Source: a virus
IMG/VR virus record: IMGVR_UViG_3300030060_001360
Coordinates: 1 to 28,870 of that record
DNA: 28,870 nucleotides
Direction: 5' to 3' (one strand)
Numbering within the stretch: position 1 is the stretch's first letter; each line of letters starts with the position of its first letter. The notes below the pieces were generated by a model. It did not search any database. It had not been told where the DNA came from and saw nothing but the letters and a program-made list of their open reading frames with translations. Position numbers and translations under genes: made by a program. This document shows positions 1-6,696 of this stretch, in pieces.

Positions 1-2
1 AA

Positions 3-110
3 CATAAAGCTATGCAAAGTGTTAAATTTACTAGAGTAGATTACAACGAAAAAATAAGTTATTACAAATCTGCTGTTGATAACTTAAAAAAACAAAAAGA
101 AATAGACTAA
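3..110 (+). CDS. C-terminal end of a gene cut by the window start (hypothetical)
   Basis: An open frame runs from position 3 to a TAA at 108-110 and is open at the window edge, so this is probably the tail end of a longer gene. The visible 35 residues end in a Lys-rich stretch (DNLKKQKEID). An internal ATG at 12 could instead start a 33-residue peptide. No family is recognisable. The next gene starts 23 nt later on the same strand. Confidence 0.45.
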   Translation, partial: HKAMQSVKFTRVDYNEKISYYKSAVDNLKKQKEID

Positions 111-133
111 ATTATTTCACATATAATTGTGCT

Positions 134-481
134 ATGACAATTCCATTATACGCAAGTCATCAGCATCAAACCACAATTGAACCATATATTGAAGCGTGTA
201 AAAAATTTGCAAAAGACGTAAGTACAAAAAGCAAATACAACAATTATTTAGATTTATTAAATGTTATTGTAGAATACCACAATAATTACAGAACGAACGG
301 CAATTATTATGATTGGTTAATGATTATTCCTATTAACTTATCTGTAGCCACGAATGGATTTTTTGCAGGTTTAGAAACTAAAAGAAATGCATCTATTGTT
401 AGAGCATACAAAGTTGTATTGGAACAAATGGTACACGATACAGTAGATAAAATTAATTTGTTAGAACCTGAAAATGAATAA
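134..481 (+). CDS. Hypothetical phage protein, 115 aa
   Basis: I do not recognise this protein. It starts at ATG 134 with no Shine-Dalgarno site, and its 3' end overlaps the following sigma-like gene by 8 nt (ATG at 474 inside ...GAAAATGAATAA), so the two are probably translated together. It looks soluble and mostly helical, with many Tyr and Asn residues and no Cys. There is no signal peptide; a moderately hydrophobic stretch around residues 62-72 (LMIIPINLSVA) is too short for a confident membrane segment. The coupling to a transcription factor gene suggests an early or middle accessory protein, which is inference only. Confidence 0.7.
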   Translation: MTIPLYASHQHQTTIEPYIEACKKFAKDVSTKSKYNNYLDLLNVIVEYHNNYRTNGNYYDWLMIIPINLSVATNGFFAGLETKRNASIVRAYKVVLEQMVHDTVDKINLLEPENE

Positions 482-1070
482 GTTATATATTAAAATATCA
501 AAATTAACCAATAAATTTAGAAAAATGGCTTTTGGTATATCACAAGATGAAAACAAAATTAATGAAGCGGTACAAGAATTAATGTTGTATTTTTTACAAA
601 TGAATCCAAAAACATTAAAAAGTATATATGACAAAGACGGAATAGAGGGAATAACAAAATATGGTGCGGTTGCTTTGCGTAGAGCATTAACGAGTAAAAG
701 GTCTAATTTTTATTATAAGTATGAGAAATATTACACACATATTGATGGTTTTAATTATGTTTCATCTAATACTATGGTGGACGACAATTTTACTAACAAT
801 TCTAATTATTATAAAAGTATTGAAAATTTGCCTACACAAGATTTTAAAAATGGTTGGGAGCAATTAGAAATTATAGATACACAACTAGATAAGCTAAACT
901 GGTATGATGCAGAGGTTTTTAAACTATATTATTATGAAGGCAACACGCTTGATAGTTTAGCAGAAAAAACAAGAATAAGTAGAAACAGCTTGTTTACTAC
1001 AATAGATAAGGTAAGAAATATATTAAAAGAAAAATGTAATGAAGTTATACAATCCAAGGAGGAAAAATAG
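474..1070 (+). CDS. Sigma-70-like transcription factor (region 4-type HTH)
   Basis: A 198-residue protein whose C-terminal part (about residues 138-187) has the layout of sigma-70 region 4. A helix around LDKLNWYDAEVFKLYYYEG is followed by TLDSLAEKTRISRNSLFTT, a helix-turn-helix in which ISRNSLFTTIDKVR would be the recognition helix. The N-terminal half (residues 30-75) is helical and could correspond to a degenerate region 2, but I cannot show the RpoD core-binding motif. Family knowledge: sigma-like proteins in phages redirect host RNA polymerase to middle or late promoters. It overlaps the upstream gene by 8 nt. It could read the recurring AT-rich element found at four gene-block starts in this window; that link is inference. 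Alternative: an HTH regulator without sigma activity. Confidence 0.65.
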   Translation: MNKLYIKISKLTNKFRKMAFGISQDENKINEAVQELMLYFLQMNPKTLKSIYDKDGIEGITKYGAVALRRALTSKRSNFYYKYEKYYTHIDGFNYVSSNTMVDDNFTNNSNYYKSIENLPTQDFKNGWEQLEIIDTQLDKLNWYDAEVFKLYYYEGNTLDSLAEKTRISRNSLFTTIDKVRNILKEKCNEVIQSKEEK

Positions 1071-1077
1071 TTTTCAA

Positions 1078-1167
1078 ATGCAATTTGGTTTTCAAAGTCC
1101 AAGTTGGAAAAAATGTAGTGTTAATAGTTTAGAGTTACAACAAAAAACAAAAAAGAAAAAAAAGTGA
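1078..1167 (+). CDS. Small ORF, 29 aa, Lys-rich C-terminus
   Basis: ATG at 1078 opens a 29-codon frame ending at TGA 1165-1167. The peptide begins MQFGFQSPSWKK and ends in seven Lys/Thr residues (KTKKKKK). Its stop overlaps the GTG start of the next gene (GTGA at 1164-1167), the junction type used by neighbouring genes, which is the main reason to think it may be translated. It fills the only gap between the sigma-like gene and the Cys-rich gene. No function can be given; it may simply serve to couple translation of the next gene. Confidence 0.35.
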   Translation: MQFGFQSPSWKKCSVNSLELQQKTKKKKK

Positions 1168-1562
1168 AGTTTTTTGTATCGAACGATATATATGAAGATA
1201 GGATAACTATATGCAAATCTTGTGTTTATTATTTTAAACCAACAGGCACTTGTAAAGATTGTGGTTGTTTTATGAAAATAAAAGCACGTTTAGCACCAAT
1301 GGGTTGTAGTCAAAAAAAATGGGAAGCCACAACAAAAGTAGATACACCAGATGATTTACCACAAGAAATAATTGATGAAATAATTAATATGTGGCCAGAT
1401 TTAAAAACAGGCAGAGCAAAAAACCAAACAGCAAAAAAAAGAATGATAGAAACATACAATACAATTTACAATACTAATTATAACCCTACAACAAATTGTG
1501 GTTCTTGTATTAGTACATGTTTTGATGCAATTAAAAACCTTTACGAAAAATATAAATTATGA
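1164..1562 (+). CDS. Cys-rich putative zinc-binding protein, 132 aa
   Basis: The start is the GTG at 1164; an in-frame TAG at 1125 and no ATG in between leave little alternative. The N-terminus carries a zinc-ribbon-like pattern: CKSC (Cys17, Cys20), then CKDCGC (Cys30, Cys33, Cys35) and Cys48. A second cluster, CGSCISTC (Cys112, 115, 119), lies near the C-terminus. Nine Cys in 132 residues suggest one or two structural Zn sites. The middle segment (residues 58-105) is helical and polar. Small proteins with this Cys pattern are common and uncharacterised in Bacteroidota phages. It overlaps the next gene by 4 nt (ATGA). Role unknown. Confidence 0.7.
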   Translation: MKFFVSNDIYEDRITICKSCVYYFKPTGTCKDCGCFMKIKARLAPMGCSQKKWEATTKVDTPDDLPQEIIDEIINMWPDLKTGRAKNQTAKKRMIETYNTIYNTNYNPTTNCGSCISTCFDAIKNLYEKYKL

Positions 1563-1780
1563 ATAAAAAAGACATACCAGAATACTATATTGGAAAAAAT
1601 GGCTACATGGCAAAAGATGTTGTGGAAAATTTTGATTTAAGTTATAACATAGGTACAGCAGTTACCTATTTATTAAGAAGCAAAAGAAAGCATAAAGACG
1701 GTGGAATTGAAGACATACGAAAAGCAATAAATCATTTGCATTTTGAATTAGATAGATTAGTTACAGATGGCATTATATAA
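1559..1780 (+). CDS. DUF3310-like protein (SaV-like), 73 aa
   Basis: The protein matches the remembered pattern of the DUF3310 family of phages: a short N-terminal segment, then FDLSYNIGTAVTYLLRSKRK (residues 25-44), equivalent to the family's conserved 'N-x-G-x-A-x-x-Y-x-x-R' core, then a Lys-Asp-Gly turn and a helix DIRKAINHLHFEL. Family members are 60-100 aa and usually lie among nucleotide-metabolism or replication genes; their function is not established. It is coupled upstream by ATGA and overlaps the next gene by 14 nt. Confidence 0.65.
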   Translation: MNKKDIPEYYIGKNGYMAKDVVENFDLSYNIGTAVTYLLRSKRKHKDGGIEDIRKAINHLHFELDRLVTDGII

Positions 1781-2027
1781 ATGTGAGTGTGGGGAACACC
1801 AAAAAGAAATAAAAAAAATATCTATTGTTTATCGTGATAATAAATGGATAACAAAAGGTTCTGAATGTCCGTGTGGTAAATATATGGAAAGCGAACCACA
1901 AGAAGGAATGCCTAGTATAAAAAGAACAGAGGCATCGTTAAGTAAAAAAAAACGAGGCGACAAGTTATGGGATAGTGCAAAAGAAAAAATAATTGGTGAA
2001 CGTGGTATTAATGAGGACTTTAAATAA
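1767..2027 (+). CDS. Small zinc-ribbon-like protein, 86 aa
   Basis: The N-terminus has a CECG motif (Cys6, Cys8) and about 26 residues later CPCG (Cys34, Cys36), a CxC/CxC arrangement consistent with one Zn site of the FmdB/zinc-ribbon type. The rest is charged and Lys/Glu-rich (ASLSKKKRGDKLWDSAKEK) with no membrane segment. It overlaps the DUF3310-like gene by 14 nt. Its stop codon lies inside the first box of the putative promoter element at 2021. Function unknown; zinc ribbons of this size may bind nucleic acid or protein. Confidence 0.65.
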   Translation: MALYKCECGEHQKEIKKISIVYRDNKWITKGSECPCGKYMESEPQEGMPSIKRTEASLSKKKRGDKLWDSAKEKIIGERGINEDFK

Positions 2028-2052
2028 AAATTAATAAATTCTATTATAAAAT
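2021..2052 (+). promoter_or_regulatory. Recurring bipartite AT-rich element, copy 1 (candidate phage promoter)
   Basis: Box A TAAATAAA (2021-2028) and box B CTATTATA (2041-2048), with B starting exactly 20 nt after A as in the copies at 15208, 16351 and 18914. Box B ends 4 nt before the ATG of the ParB-like gene. If it is a promoter, the transcript would be leaderless or nearly so. Confidence 0.5.
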
Positions 2053-2775
2053 ATGAAAGTAAAAATAAACGAAATACATAGTAATGTAAAAAATCCTAGG
2101 GTCATAAAAAATGACAAATTTAAAAAACTGGTAAAATCCATAAAAGAATTTCCAGAAATGCTAGAGTTAAGACCTATTGTTGTAGATGAAAACAATTTAA
2201 TACTAGGTGGTAACATGAGGCATAAAGCATGTATAGAAGCAGGTTTAAAAGAAGTGCCAATAAAAATTGCAAAAGGGTTAACAATAGAACAAAAGCAAGA
2301 ATTTATAATAAAAGACAATGTTGGATATGGTGAATGGGATTGGGATATATTAGGTAACGAATGGCAAAGTAATGAGTTAGATGAATGGGGTTTAGATGTA
2401 TGGCAAGAAGAACCACAAGAGGATATTGAAAAATACACAGGTAAAATTGAAACACCTAAATATGAGCCAACTGGTGAAAAGCCAAAAGTAAATGAATTAT
2501 ATGATACAGAAAAGGTAGATAAAATAATAGACAAAATAAAGTCTTTGAAACTTAATAAAACAGAGGAAGCGTTTTTAATATATGCAGCATATAGACATAC
2601 AGTTTTTAATTACAAAAACATAGCTGAATATTATATACACTCTGACAAAGTCATACAAGAACTAATGGAAGATAGTGCGTTGGTTATAATAGATTTTGAA
2701 AAAGCAATTGAAGGTGGATATATAGCTTTAAATGAAAAAATAACATCACAATATATAGAAGACTATGGCGAATAA
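2053..2775 (+). CDS. ParB/Sulfiredoxin-fold protein, 240 aa
   Basis: Residues 1-75 form a ParB N-terminal (ParB/Srx-type) domain: an opening beta strand and NPR turn (KVKINEIHSNVKNPRVIKN), a helix, the strand RPIVVDENNLILGG, and the diagnostic GGNMRHKA box at residues 52-59. Phage members of this fold act as nucleases or NTP-dependent DNA clamps, or sit beside DNA-modifying enzymes. The C-terminal half (about 130-240) is a separate, unrecognised helical region; no methylase motifs are present, although many phage ParB proteins are fused to one. The gene overlaps the glycosyltransferase gene by 11 nt, so the two probably work together. It follows promoter-element copy 1. Whether the nuclease or CTPase activity is retained cannot be told from sequence alone. 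Confidence 0.8.
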   Translation: MKVKINEIHSNVKNPRVIKNDKFKKLVKSIKEFPEMLELRPIVVDENNLILGGNMRHKACIEAGLKEVPIKIAKGLTIEQKQEFIIKDNVGYGEWDWDILGNEWQSNELDEWGLDVWQEEPQEDIEKYTGKIETPKYEPTGEKPKVNELYDTEKVDKIIDKIKSLKLNKTEEAFLIYAAYRHTVFNYKNIAEYYIHSDKVIQELMEDSALVIIDFEKAIEGGYIALNEKITSQYIEDYGE

Positions 2776-3619
2776 AGAGTTTGCAACATTTATATTAACA
2801 TATGGTAGGGCAGAAAAAGTACATACATATGATACATTAAACAAATACAACTACACAGGTGATTTATATTTTGTTTGTTCTGATGATGATAAACAGGTAG
2901 ATAGATATAAAGAAATATACAAAGACAAAGTTATTGTTTTTAGTAAAAAAGATTATGCAGACAAGTTTGACATAGGTGATAATTTTAATGATGACAGAGT
3001 AGTAGTTTATGCTAGAAACGCTGTATTTGATATTGCAAGGGAATTGGGTTATGAATATTTTCTAGTACTTGATGACGATTATACAGAGTTTAGATACACA
3101 AGAGACCATAAACAACAATATGTAACTAAATTACGAAGGGTACAAAATTTAGATAAAATGTTTGGTCATCTTTTAGAGTATTACAAAAATACAAATGCAA
3201 AAACATTATGTATTGCACAGGGTGGTGATTTTATAGGTGGTGAAAATAGTAGCGTATTTACAAAAAAGCTATCCAGAAAAGCTATGAATTTTTTTATATG
3301 TTCTGTCAATAGGCCTTTTAAATTTATAGGTAGAATAAACGAAGATGTAAATACATATGTAAGATTAGGACAAACTGGTGATATATTTTTAACTATATGC
3401 GATTTAAGATTACAGCAATTAGATACACAAAGCAATACAGGTGGATTAACAGAATTTTATTTGGAAGGCGGTACATATGTTAAATCATTTTATACAGTTA
3501 TGTTTTCACCATCATCTGCTGTTATTAATTTAATGGGTAATAAATACAAAAGACTACACCACAGAATAAAATGGAACAATACAACACCAATAATATTAGA
3601 AGAAAAATATAAGAAATAA
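2765..3619 (+). CDS. Glycosyltransferase, TAGT (TET-associated) type
   Basis: A 284-residue protein with a GT-A glycosyltransferase layout: an N-terminal strand ATFILTYGRAEK (residues 7-18), a nucleotide-sugar half with YARNAVFDIARELGYEYFLV (82-101), and a DxD-type metal/sugar-nucleotide motif LDDDY (102-106). The acceptor half contains GRINEDVNTYVRLGQTGDIF (189-208), where GRINEDV is the signature I associate with the TET-associated glycosyltransferase family. Family knowledge (Iyer, Aravind and co-workers): these are predicted to attach sugars to hydroxymethylated pyrimidines in phage DNA. No signal peptide or membrane segment is present. The 11-nt overlap with the ParB-like gene and adjacency to terminase fit a DNA-modification role. 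No TET/JBP oxygenase or hydroxymethylase gene lies in this window, so the substrate is unknown. Confidence 0.75.
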   Translation: MANKEFATFILTYGRAEKVHTYDTLNKYNYTGDLYFVCSDDDKQVDRYKEIYKDKVIVFSKKDYADKFDIGDNFNDDRVVVYARNAVFDIARELGYEYFLVLDDDYTEFRYTRDHKQQYVTKLRRVQNLDKMFGHLLEYYKNTNAKTLCIAQGGDFIGGENSSVFTKKLSRKAMNFFICSVNRPFKFIGRINEDVNTYVRLGQTGDIFLTICDLRLQQLDTQSNTGGLTEFYLEGGTYVKSFYTVMFSPSSAVINLMGNKYKRLHHRIKWNNTTPIILEEKYKK

Positions 3620-3972
3620 TGGACAAAAGTAGACACATAAAAAAAGAAGCTATGCTAACTGCACTTGAAAATAGTTTAGGTGTGGTTACGGTAGCCTGTA
3701 AACAAGCAGACATACCACGTAGTACATACTACAAATGGATTAAAGAGGACAAAGAATTTGCAAAGCAGGTAAAAGAAATAGAAAACATTGCACTGGACTT
3801 TGCAGAAAGTCAATTACATACACAAATGAAAGGAGGTAGTACACCTGCAACAATATTCTATTTAAAAACAAAAGGCAAGAAACGTGGTTATATAGAAAGG
3901 TCAGAATTGGATTTAACATCTGGTGATGAGCCTGTAAAAATTAATGTAAACATTAAGGGTGTTGAATATTGA
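3619..3972 (+). CDS. terS: Terminase small subunit
   Basis: A 117-residue protein directly upstream of and overlapping (14 nt) the large terminase. Residues 8-45 form a helix-turn-helix (MLTALENSLGVVTVACKQAD then IPRSTYYKWIKEDKEFAK) typical of phBC6A51-like small terminases, which recognise the packaging site. The middle (45-75) is a helical oligomerisation segment ending in LHTQMKGGSTPATIFYLKTK, a pattern frequent in this family. The ATG starts on the last base of the glycosyltransferase stop codon (TAATGG at 3617-3622). Role: pac/cos recognition and loading of DNA onto TerL. Confidence 0.85.
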   Translation: MDKSRHIKKEAMLTALENSLGVVTVACKQADIPRSTYYKWIKEDKEFAKQVKEIENIALDFAESQLHTQMKGGSTPATIFYLKTKGKKRGYIERSELDLTSGDEPVKINVNIKGVEY

Positions 3973-5272
3973 AGCTAATTTTACACATACGCAAGAACAA
4001 GCAATAGAATATTTATTTGACAAAACAACAACAGAAATATTATTTGGCGGTGCAGCAGGTGGTGGTAAGTCATGGGTAGGTTGTAGTTGGTTAATATTAA
4101 TGTGCCTTAAATATCCTAAGACAAGGTATTTAATGGGTAGGTCAAAACTTGATAGTTTAAAAAAGACTACATTTAATACATTTTTAGAAGTTTGTGAAAC
4201 TTGGAACCTTAAAGCAGGTAAGCATTACAATTTTAATGGTGGTTCTAATATAGTAAGTTTTTACAATAAATCAGAAATAATACTAAAGGATTTATTTTTA
4301 TACCCATCAGACAGAAACTTTGACAATTTAGGTTCTTTGGAAATAACAGGGGCTTTTATAGACGAAGCAAATCAAATAACAGAAAAAGCCAAAAACATAG
4401 TAGCATCAAGAATGCGTTACAAATTAGATGAATTTAATCTAATACCAAAATTATTAATGACCTGTAACCCTGCAAAAAATTGGGTGTACACACAATATTA
4501 CAGACCATCAAAAGAAGGTAAACAAAAAACACATAGAAAATTTATACAAAGTTTGGTTGATGATAATGAATATATATCTAAATACTACAAAACACAATTA
4601 CAAACACTTGATGAGTTAAGCAAACAAAGACTATTATTTGGAAATTGGGAATATGATGCAAGTAAAGATAATTTAATTGAATATGATGCTATAATTAATA
4701 TGTTTGACATAAAAGGTGTTAATGGTGAAAAATACATAACTTGTGATGTAGCACGTTTTGGAAGCGACAGAACAGTTATAATGGTTTGGGAAGGGTTACA
4801 TATTACTTATATAAGAACACTGCTTAAATCGGCTGTAAATGATGTTGTGGACGAGGTTAGGCAATTACAACAAGAACATCAAATAAATTTAAGAAATATT
4901 ATAGTTGATGAAGATGGTGTTGGTGGTGGTGTAAAAGATTATTTACGTTGTCAAGGTTTTGTAAATAATGCAAGACCAATAAAAAAAGAAAACTACCAAA
5001 ATTTAAAAACACAATGCTATTATAAGTTAGCGGATTTAATAAACAAAGGGCAAATAGGAATAACTTGTAATGATGTAAATGTTAAAAACAATATAATTGA
5101 GGAGTGTGAACAAATAAGAACAAAAGATGCTGACAAAGATAATAAGCTACAAATTATACCAAAAGACACTATAAAAGATATTTTAGGTAGGTCACCAGAT
5201 TACGCAGATGCATTAGCTATGAGAATGTATTATGAAGTAGATGCAACTTTTGGAAGGTATTATGTACAATAA
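3959..5272 (+). CDS. terL: Terminase large subunit (packaging ATPase/nuclease)
   Basis: 437 residues with every hallmark of TerL. Walker A is FGGAAGGGKSW (29-39), Walker B is GAFIDEAN (131-138) with the catalytic Glu, and the coupling motif is LLMTCNP (165-171). A C-terminal RNase H-like nuclease has acidic residues in CDVARFGSD (Asp263, Asp270), IVDEDGVGGG (Asp317) and SPDYADALAM (Asp414, Asp417). The ATG is missing: translation must start at GTG 3959 or the adjacent TTG 3962, 14 or 11 nt inside terS, suggesting translational coupling. The protein packages DNA into the prohead through the portal and cuts it. A bidirectional hairpin terminator follows directly. Confidence 0.96.
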   Translation: MLNIEANFTHTQEQAIEYLFDKTTTEILFGGAAGGGKSWVGCSWLILMCLKYPKTRYLMGRSKLDSLKKTTFNTFLEVCETWNLKAGKHYNFNGGSNIVSFYNKSEIILKDLFLYPSDRNFDNLGSLEITGAFIDEANQITEKAKNIVASRMRYKLDEFNLIPKLLMTCNPAKNWVYTQYYRPSKEGKQKTHRKFIQSLVDDNEYISKYYKTQLQTLDELSKQRLLFGNWEYDASKDNLIEYDAIINMFDIKGVNGEKYITCDVARFGSDRTVIMVWEGLHITYIRTLLKSAVNDVVDEVRQLQQEHQINLRNIIVDEDGVGGGVKDYLRCQGFVNNARPIKKENYQNLKTQCYYKLADLINKGQIGITCNDVNVKNNIIEECEQIRTKDADKDNKLQIIPKDTIKDILGRSPDYADALAMRMYYEVDATFGRYYVQ

Positions 5273-5340
5273 AAAAAGGGGTTAGGCCCACACGTTTAAC
5301 CCACCCCTTTTTAAAATTACAACCAAGTAATTAACTAAAA
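5271..5340 (-). ncRNA. Candidate antisense small RNA, about 70 nt
   Basis: A - strand promoter match (5347-5376) would start transcription near 5340, and the hairpin at 5273-5312 with a seven-T run would end it near 5271. The product would be an unstructured 5' segment of about 28 nt followed by the terminator hairpin, with no ORF of note. The inference rests only on this promoter-terminator pairing; no RNA family is recognised. Confidence 0.25.
5273..5312 (+). terminator. Bidirectional intrinsic terminator after terL
   Basis: AAAAAGGGG (5273-5281) pairs with CCCCTTTTT (5304-5312). Inside it, further pairing between GGTTA and TAACC is possible. On the + strand the stem ends in five T. On the - strand it is followed by seven T (complement of 5271-5277), so it can stop transcription from either side. 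Confidence 0.8.
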
Positions 5341-5346
5341 ACGGTG

Positions 5347-5376
5347 CAAATATAGTACAATAAACTAAATAAACAA
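5347..5376 (-). promoter_or_regulatory. Bacteroidota-type promoter on the - strand
   Basis: Read on the - strand, TTG (complement of 5374-5376) is followed after 19 nt by TATATTTG (complement of 5347-5354), an exact TAnnTTTG -7 box, then CACC. The same TATATTTGCA core occurs in the + strand promoter at 25106. In such AT-rich DNA a chance match is not excluded. Confidence 0.4.
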
Positions 5377-5394
5377 TTTTTCTATATATATATT
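5366..5394 (+). promoter_or_regulatory. Degenerate copy of the bipartite AT-rich element
   Basis: TAAATAAA (5366-5373) is followed by CTATATATATA (5382-5392) and the ATG at 5395. The two boxes are those of the other copies, but the spacing is 16 nt rather than 20. It lies in the gap after the terL terminator, where a promoter for the tail block is expected. Confidence 0.35.
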
Positions 5395-6030
5395 ATGAAA
5401 GTCAAAATAAAAAAAGGCGAAAAAACAAAAACATATAATGTTGTTGAAAGTTGGGAAGACGTAACGCTTGAAAAATTCATGCAACTAAATATGAGTGAAA
5501 TTGACACACAGTCAAAAGAAGCATTAGAAGTTATTGCAGTATTATCAGATTTACCAAAAAATATAATTAAAAAATTATCATTACGTGATGTAACAAATTT
5601 ATTTGAGCGTTTAGGTAAAATAGATATACAACAAGTTTTAAGATGCACAACAATAATAGACAATGTTGAATACGGTATGCATCCAGATTTGTCAGAAATA
5701 ACATTAGGTGAATATGCAGATTTGGAAACATTTATGAGTAAAGATTTGCAAAAAAATTTACCAGAAATAATGGCAATACTATTTAGGCCAATAACAGCAA
5801 AAGATGGTGATGTATATACAATAGAAGCTTATGATGGTAATATAAAGATACGAGCCGAGAAAATGAAAAAAATGTCAGCAGAGCAAGTACAACAAGTGCT
5901 GGTTTTTTTTTGGACTTTCGTAAGAATATTTATAATGATTTTGCCGTTGTCTTTGGTAGAGGGGCAAAAGTTGAAGACGATGGAAAAATTCCTGAAACCT
6001 TCGCAAAAAAGTGGGGATGGTTTGGCGTAA
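5395..6030 (+). CDS. Tail-assembly chaperone-like protein, zero-frame product
   Basis: A 211-residue protein that starts the tail block. The N-terminus is small and basic (KVKIKKGEKTKTYNVV), followed by an acidic, helical, chaperone-like region (TLEKFMQLNMSE; ITLGEYADLETFMSKDLQKN) and the segment AEQVQQVLVFFW ending at residue 173. At that point a nine-T run (5903-5911) contains an in-register T TTT TTT heptamer. The zero frame then adds about 39 residues with a hydrophobic run (FVRIFIMILPLSLV) and stops at TAA 6028-6030, while the -1 frame continues for 87 codons. This short-plus-extended architecture is that of lambda G/GT and other tail-assembly chaperones. The tape measure, however, is about 7 kb downstream rather than adjacent, so the assignment is tentative. 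Confidence 0.6.
   Translation: MKVKIKKGEKTKTYNVVESWEDVTLEKFMQLNMSEIDTQSKEALEVIAVLSDLPKNIIKKLSLRDVTNLFERLGKIDIQQVLRCTTIIDNVEYGMHPDLSEITLGEYADLETFMSKDLQKNLPEIMAILFRPITAKDGDVYTIEAYDGNIKIRAEKMKKMSAEQVQQVLVFFWTFVRIFIMILPLSLVEGQKLKTMEKFLKPSQKSGDGLA
5904..5910 (+). other. Candidate -1 ribosomal slippery site U UUU UUU
   Basis: The zero frame reads CTG GTT TTT TTT TGG; the heptamer T TTT TTT sits exactly in X XXY YYZ register. A one-base backward slip moves ribosomes into the open frame that ends at 6173 and yields a fusion of about 259 residues. No strong downstream hairpin is obvious by eye. Confidence 0.55.
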
Positions 6031-6173
6031 TGCATAGGTTATGCAATCAAGACATAAGTAAATTAGGAGCAATTACTAAATTAAATTTATTAGAATGTTT
6101 AACATGGCTAACATACGAAACAGATTTAAATCAACAAAACAAAGTAAATTATGGTAGAAAACAAGTCGTATAA
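5910..6173 (+). CDS. -1 frame extension of the chaperone-like protein (87 codons)
   Basis: Open from TTG 5910 to TAA 6171-6173 in the -1 frame relative to the preceding gene. The stretch FAKKWGWFGVMHRLCNQD followed by AITKLNLLECLTWLTYETDL looks like genuine protein and resembles a conserved helical domain of flavobacterial phages. Its FAKKWGWF part lies within the region that also encodes the zero-frame product, so starting only at ATG 6030 would truncate it. Three readings are possible: a -1 frameshift fusion (preferred), reinitiation at ATG 6030 (TAATG with the zero-frame stop), which gives 47 aa, or one missing T in the homopolymer. It overlaps the next gene by 23 nt. Confidence 0.6.
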   Translation: MDFRKNIYNDFAVVFGRGAKVEDDGKIPETFAKKWGWFGVMHRLCNQDISKLGAITKLNLLECLTWLTYETDLNQQNKVNYGRKQVV

Positions 6174-6696
6174 TAATGTAACAAATTTTTTATGTAGATT
6201 AGGTGAATACCACGAACAGGTACATAGCGTATCTGTTGGTGATATTTTTCAAATAAATTTACAAAAGATGCAAAAGCTACCATTAATGCATATAAATCCT
6301 ACAAACGTAACAACTGGTGATAGTTCTTTGACATATAACTTTCAAATATTTATTTGTGATTTGGCAGATAATGATATGGCTAGTCAAACAAAGCAGCAAA
6401 GCGAATTGACAAAATTAATTAACCAAAAAAATAACGAACAAGAAATTTGGAATCAAACATTGGATATTACTACTGATATTATTGGTATGTTAAGACACTC
6501 GTCAAGACAATCACTAGCAGGTACAAATGATATTAATTTTCCAAAATATTTTACAACTGGTCAATTTACAATAGAACCATTTCAAGAACGATTTGACAAT
6601 TTATTATGTGGTTGGTCATTTAGTGTAGGTATACAGGTTATAGATGATTTTGACACTTGTAATATACCGGTAACAAATTTAGGTGCAGGGTACTAA
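6151..6696 (+). CDS. Tail-completion/terminator-like structural protein, 181 aa
   Basis: A conserved-looking phage structural protein. The region 47-75 (INPTNVTTGDSSLTYNFQIF and ICDLADNDM) is beta-rich. A polar helix with NEQEIWNQTLDITTDIIGML follows, and the C-terminus FTIEPFQERFDNLLCGWSFS plus VGIQVIDDFDTCNIP is again beta-rich. This alpha/beta layout and the position between a chaperone-like gene and an HK97 gp10-like gene suggest a tail-terminator or neck protein, but I cannot name the family. ATG 6151 lies inside the preceding -1 frame. Its stop TAA overlaps the ATG of a 21-codon ORF (TAATG). Confidence 0.6.
   Translation: MVENKSYNNVTNFLCRLGEYHEQVHSVSVGDIFQINLQKMQKLPLMHINPTNVTTGDSSLTYNFQIFICDLADNDMASQTKQQSELTKLINQKNNEQEIWNQTLDITTDIIGMLRHSSRQSLAGTNDINFPKYFTTGQFTIEPFQERFDNLLCGWSFSVGIQVIDDFDTCNIPVTNLGAGY

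Noticed and set aside
1056-1062. AAGGAGG, a perfect Shine-Dalgarno match
   Set aside because: It lies inside the last codons of the sigma-like gene and is 15 nt from the next ATG (1078). Spacing is too long and the rest of the window does not use such sites.
2031-2534. 167-codon - strand ORF opposite the ParB gene
   Set aside because: The + strand frame has a clear ParB domain; the antisense translation shows no domain and arises from AT-rich codon use.
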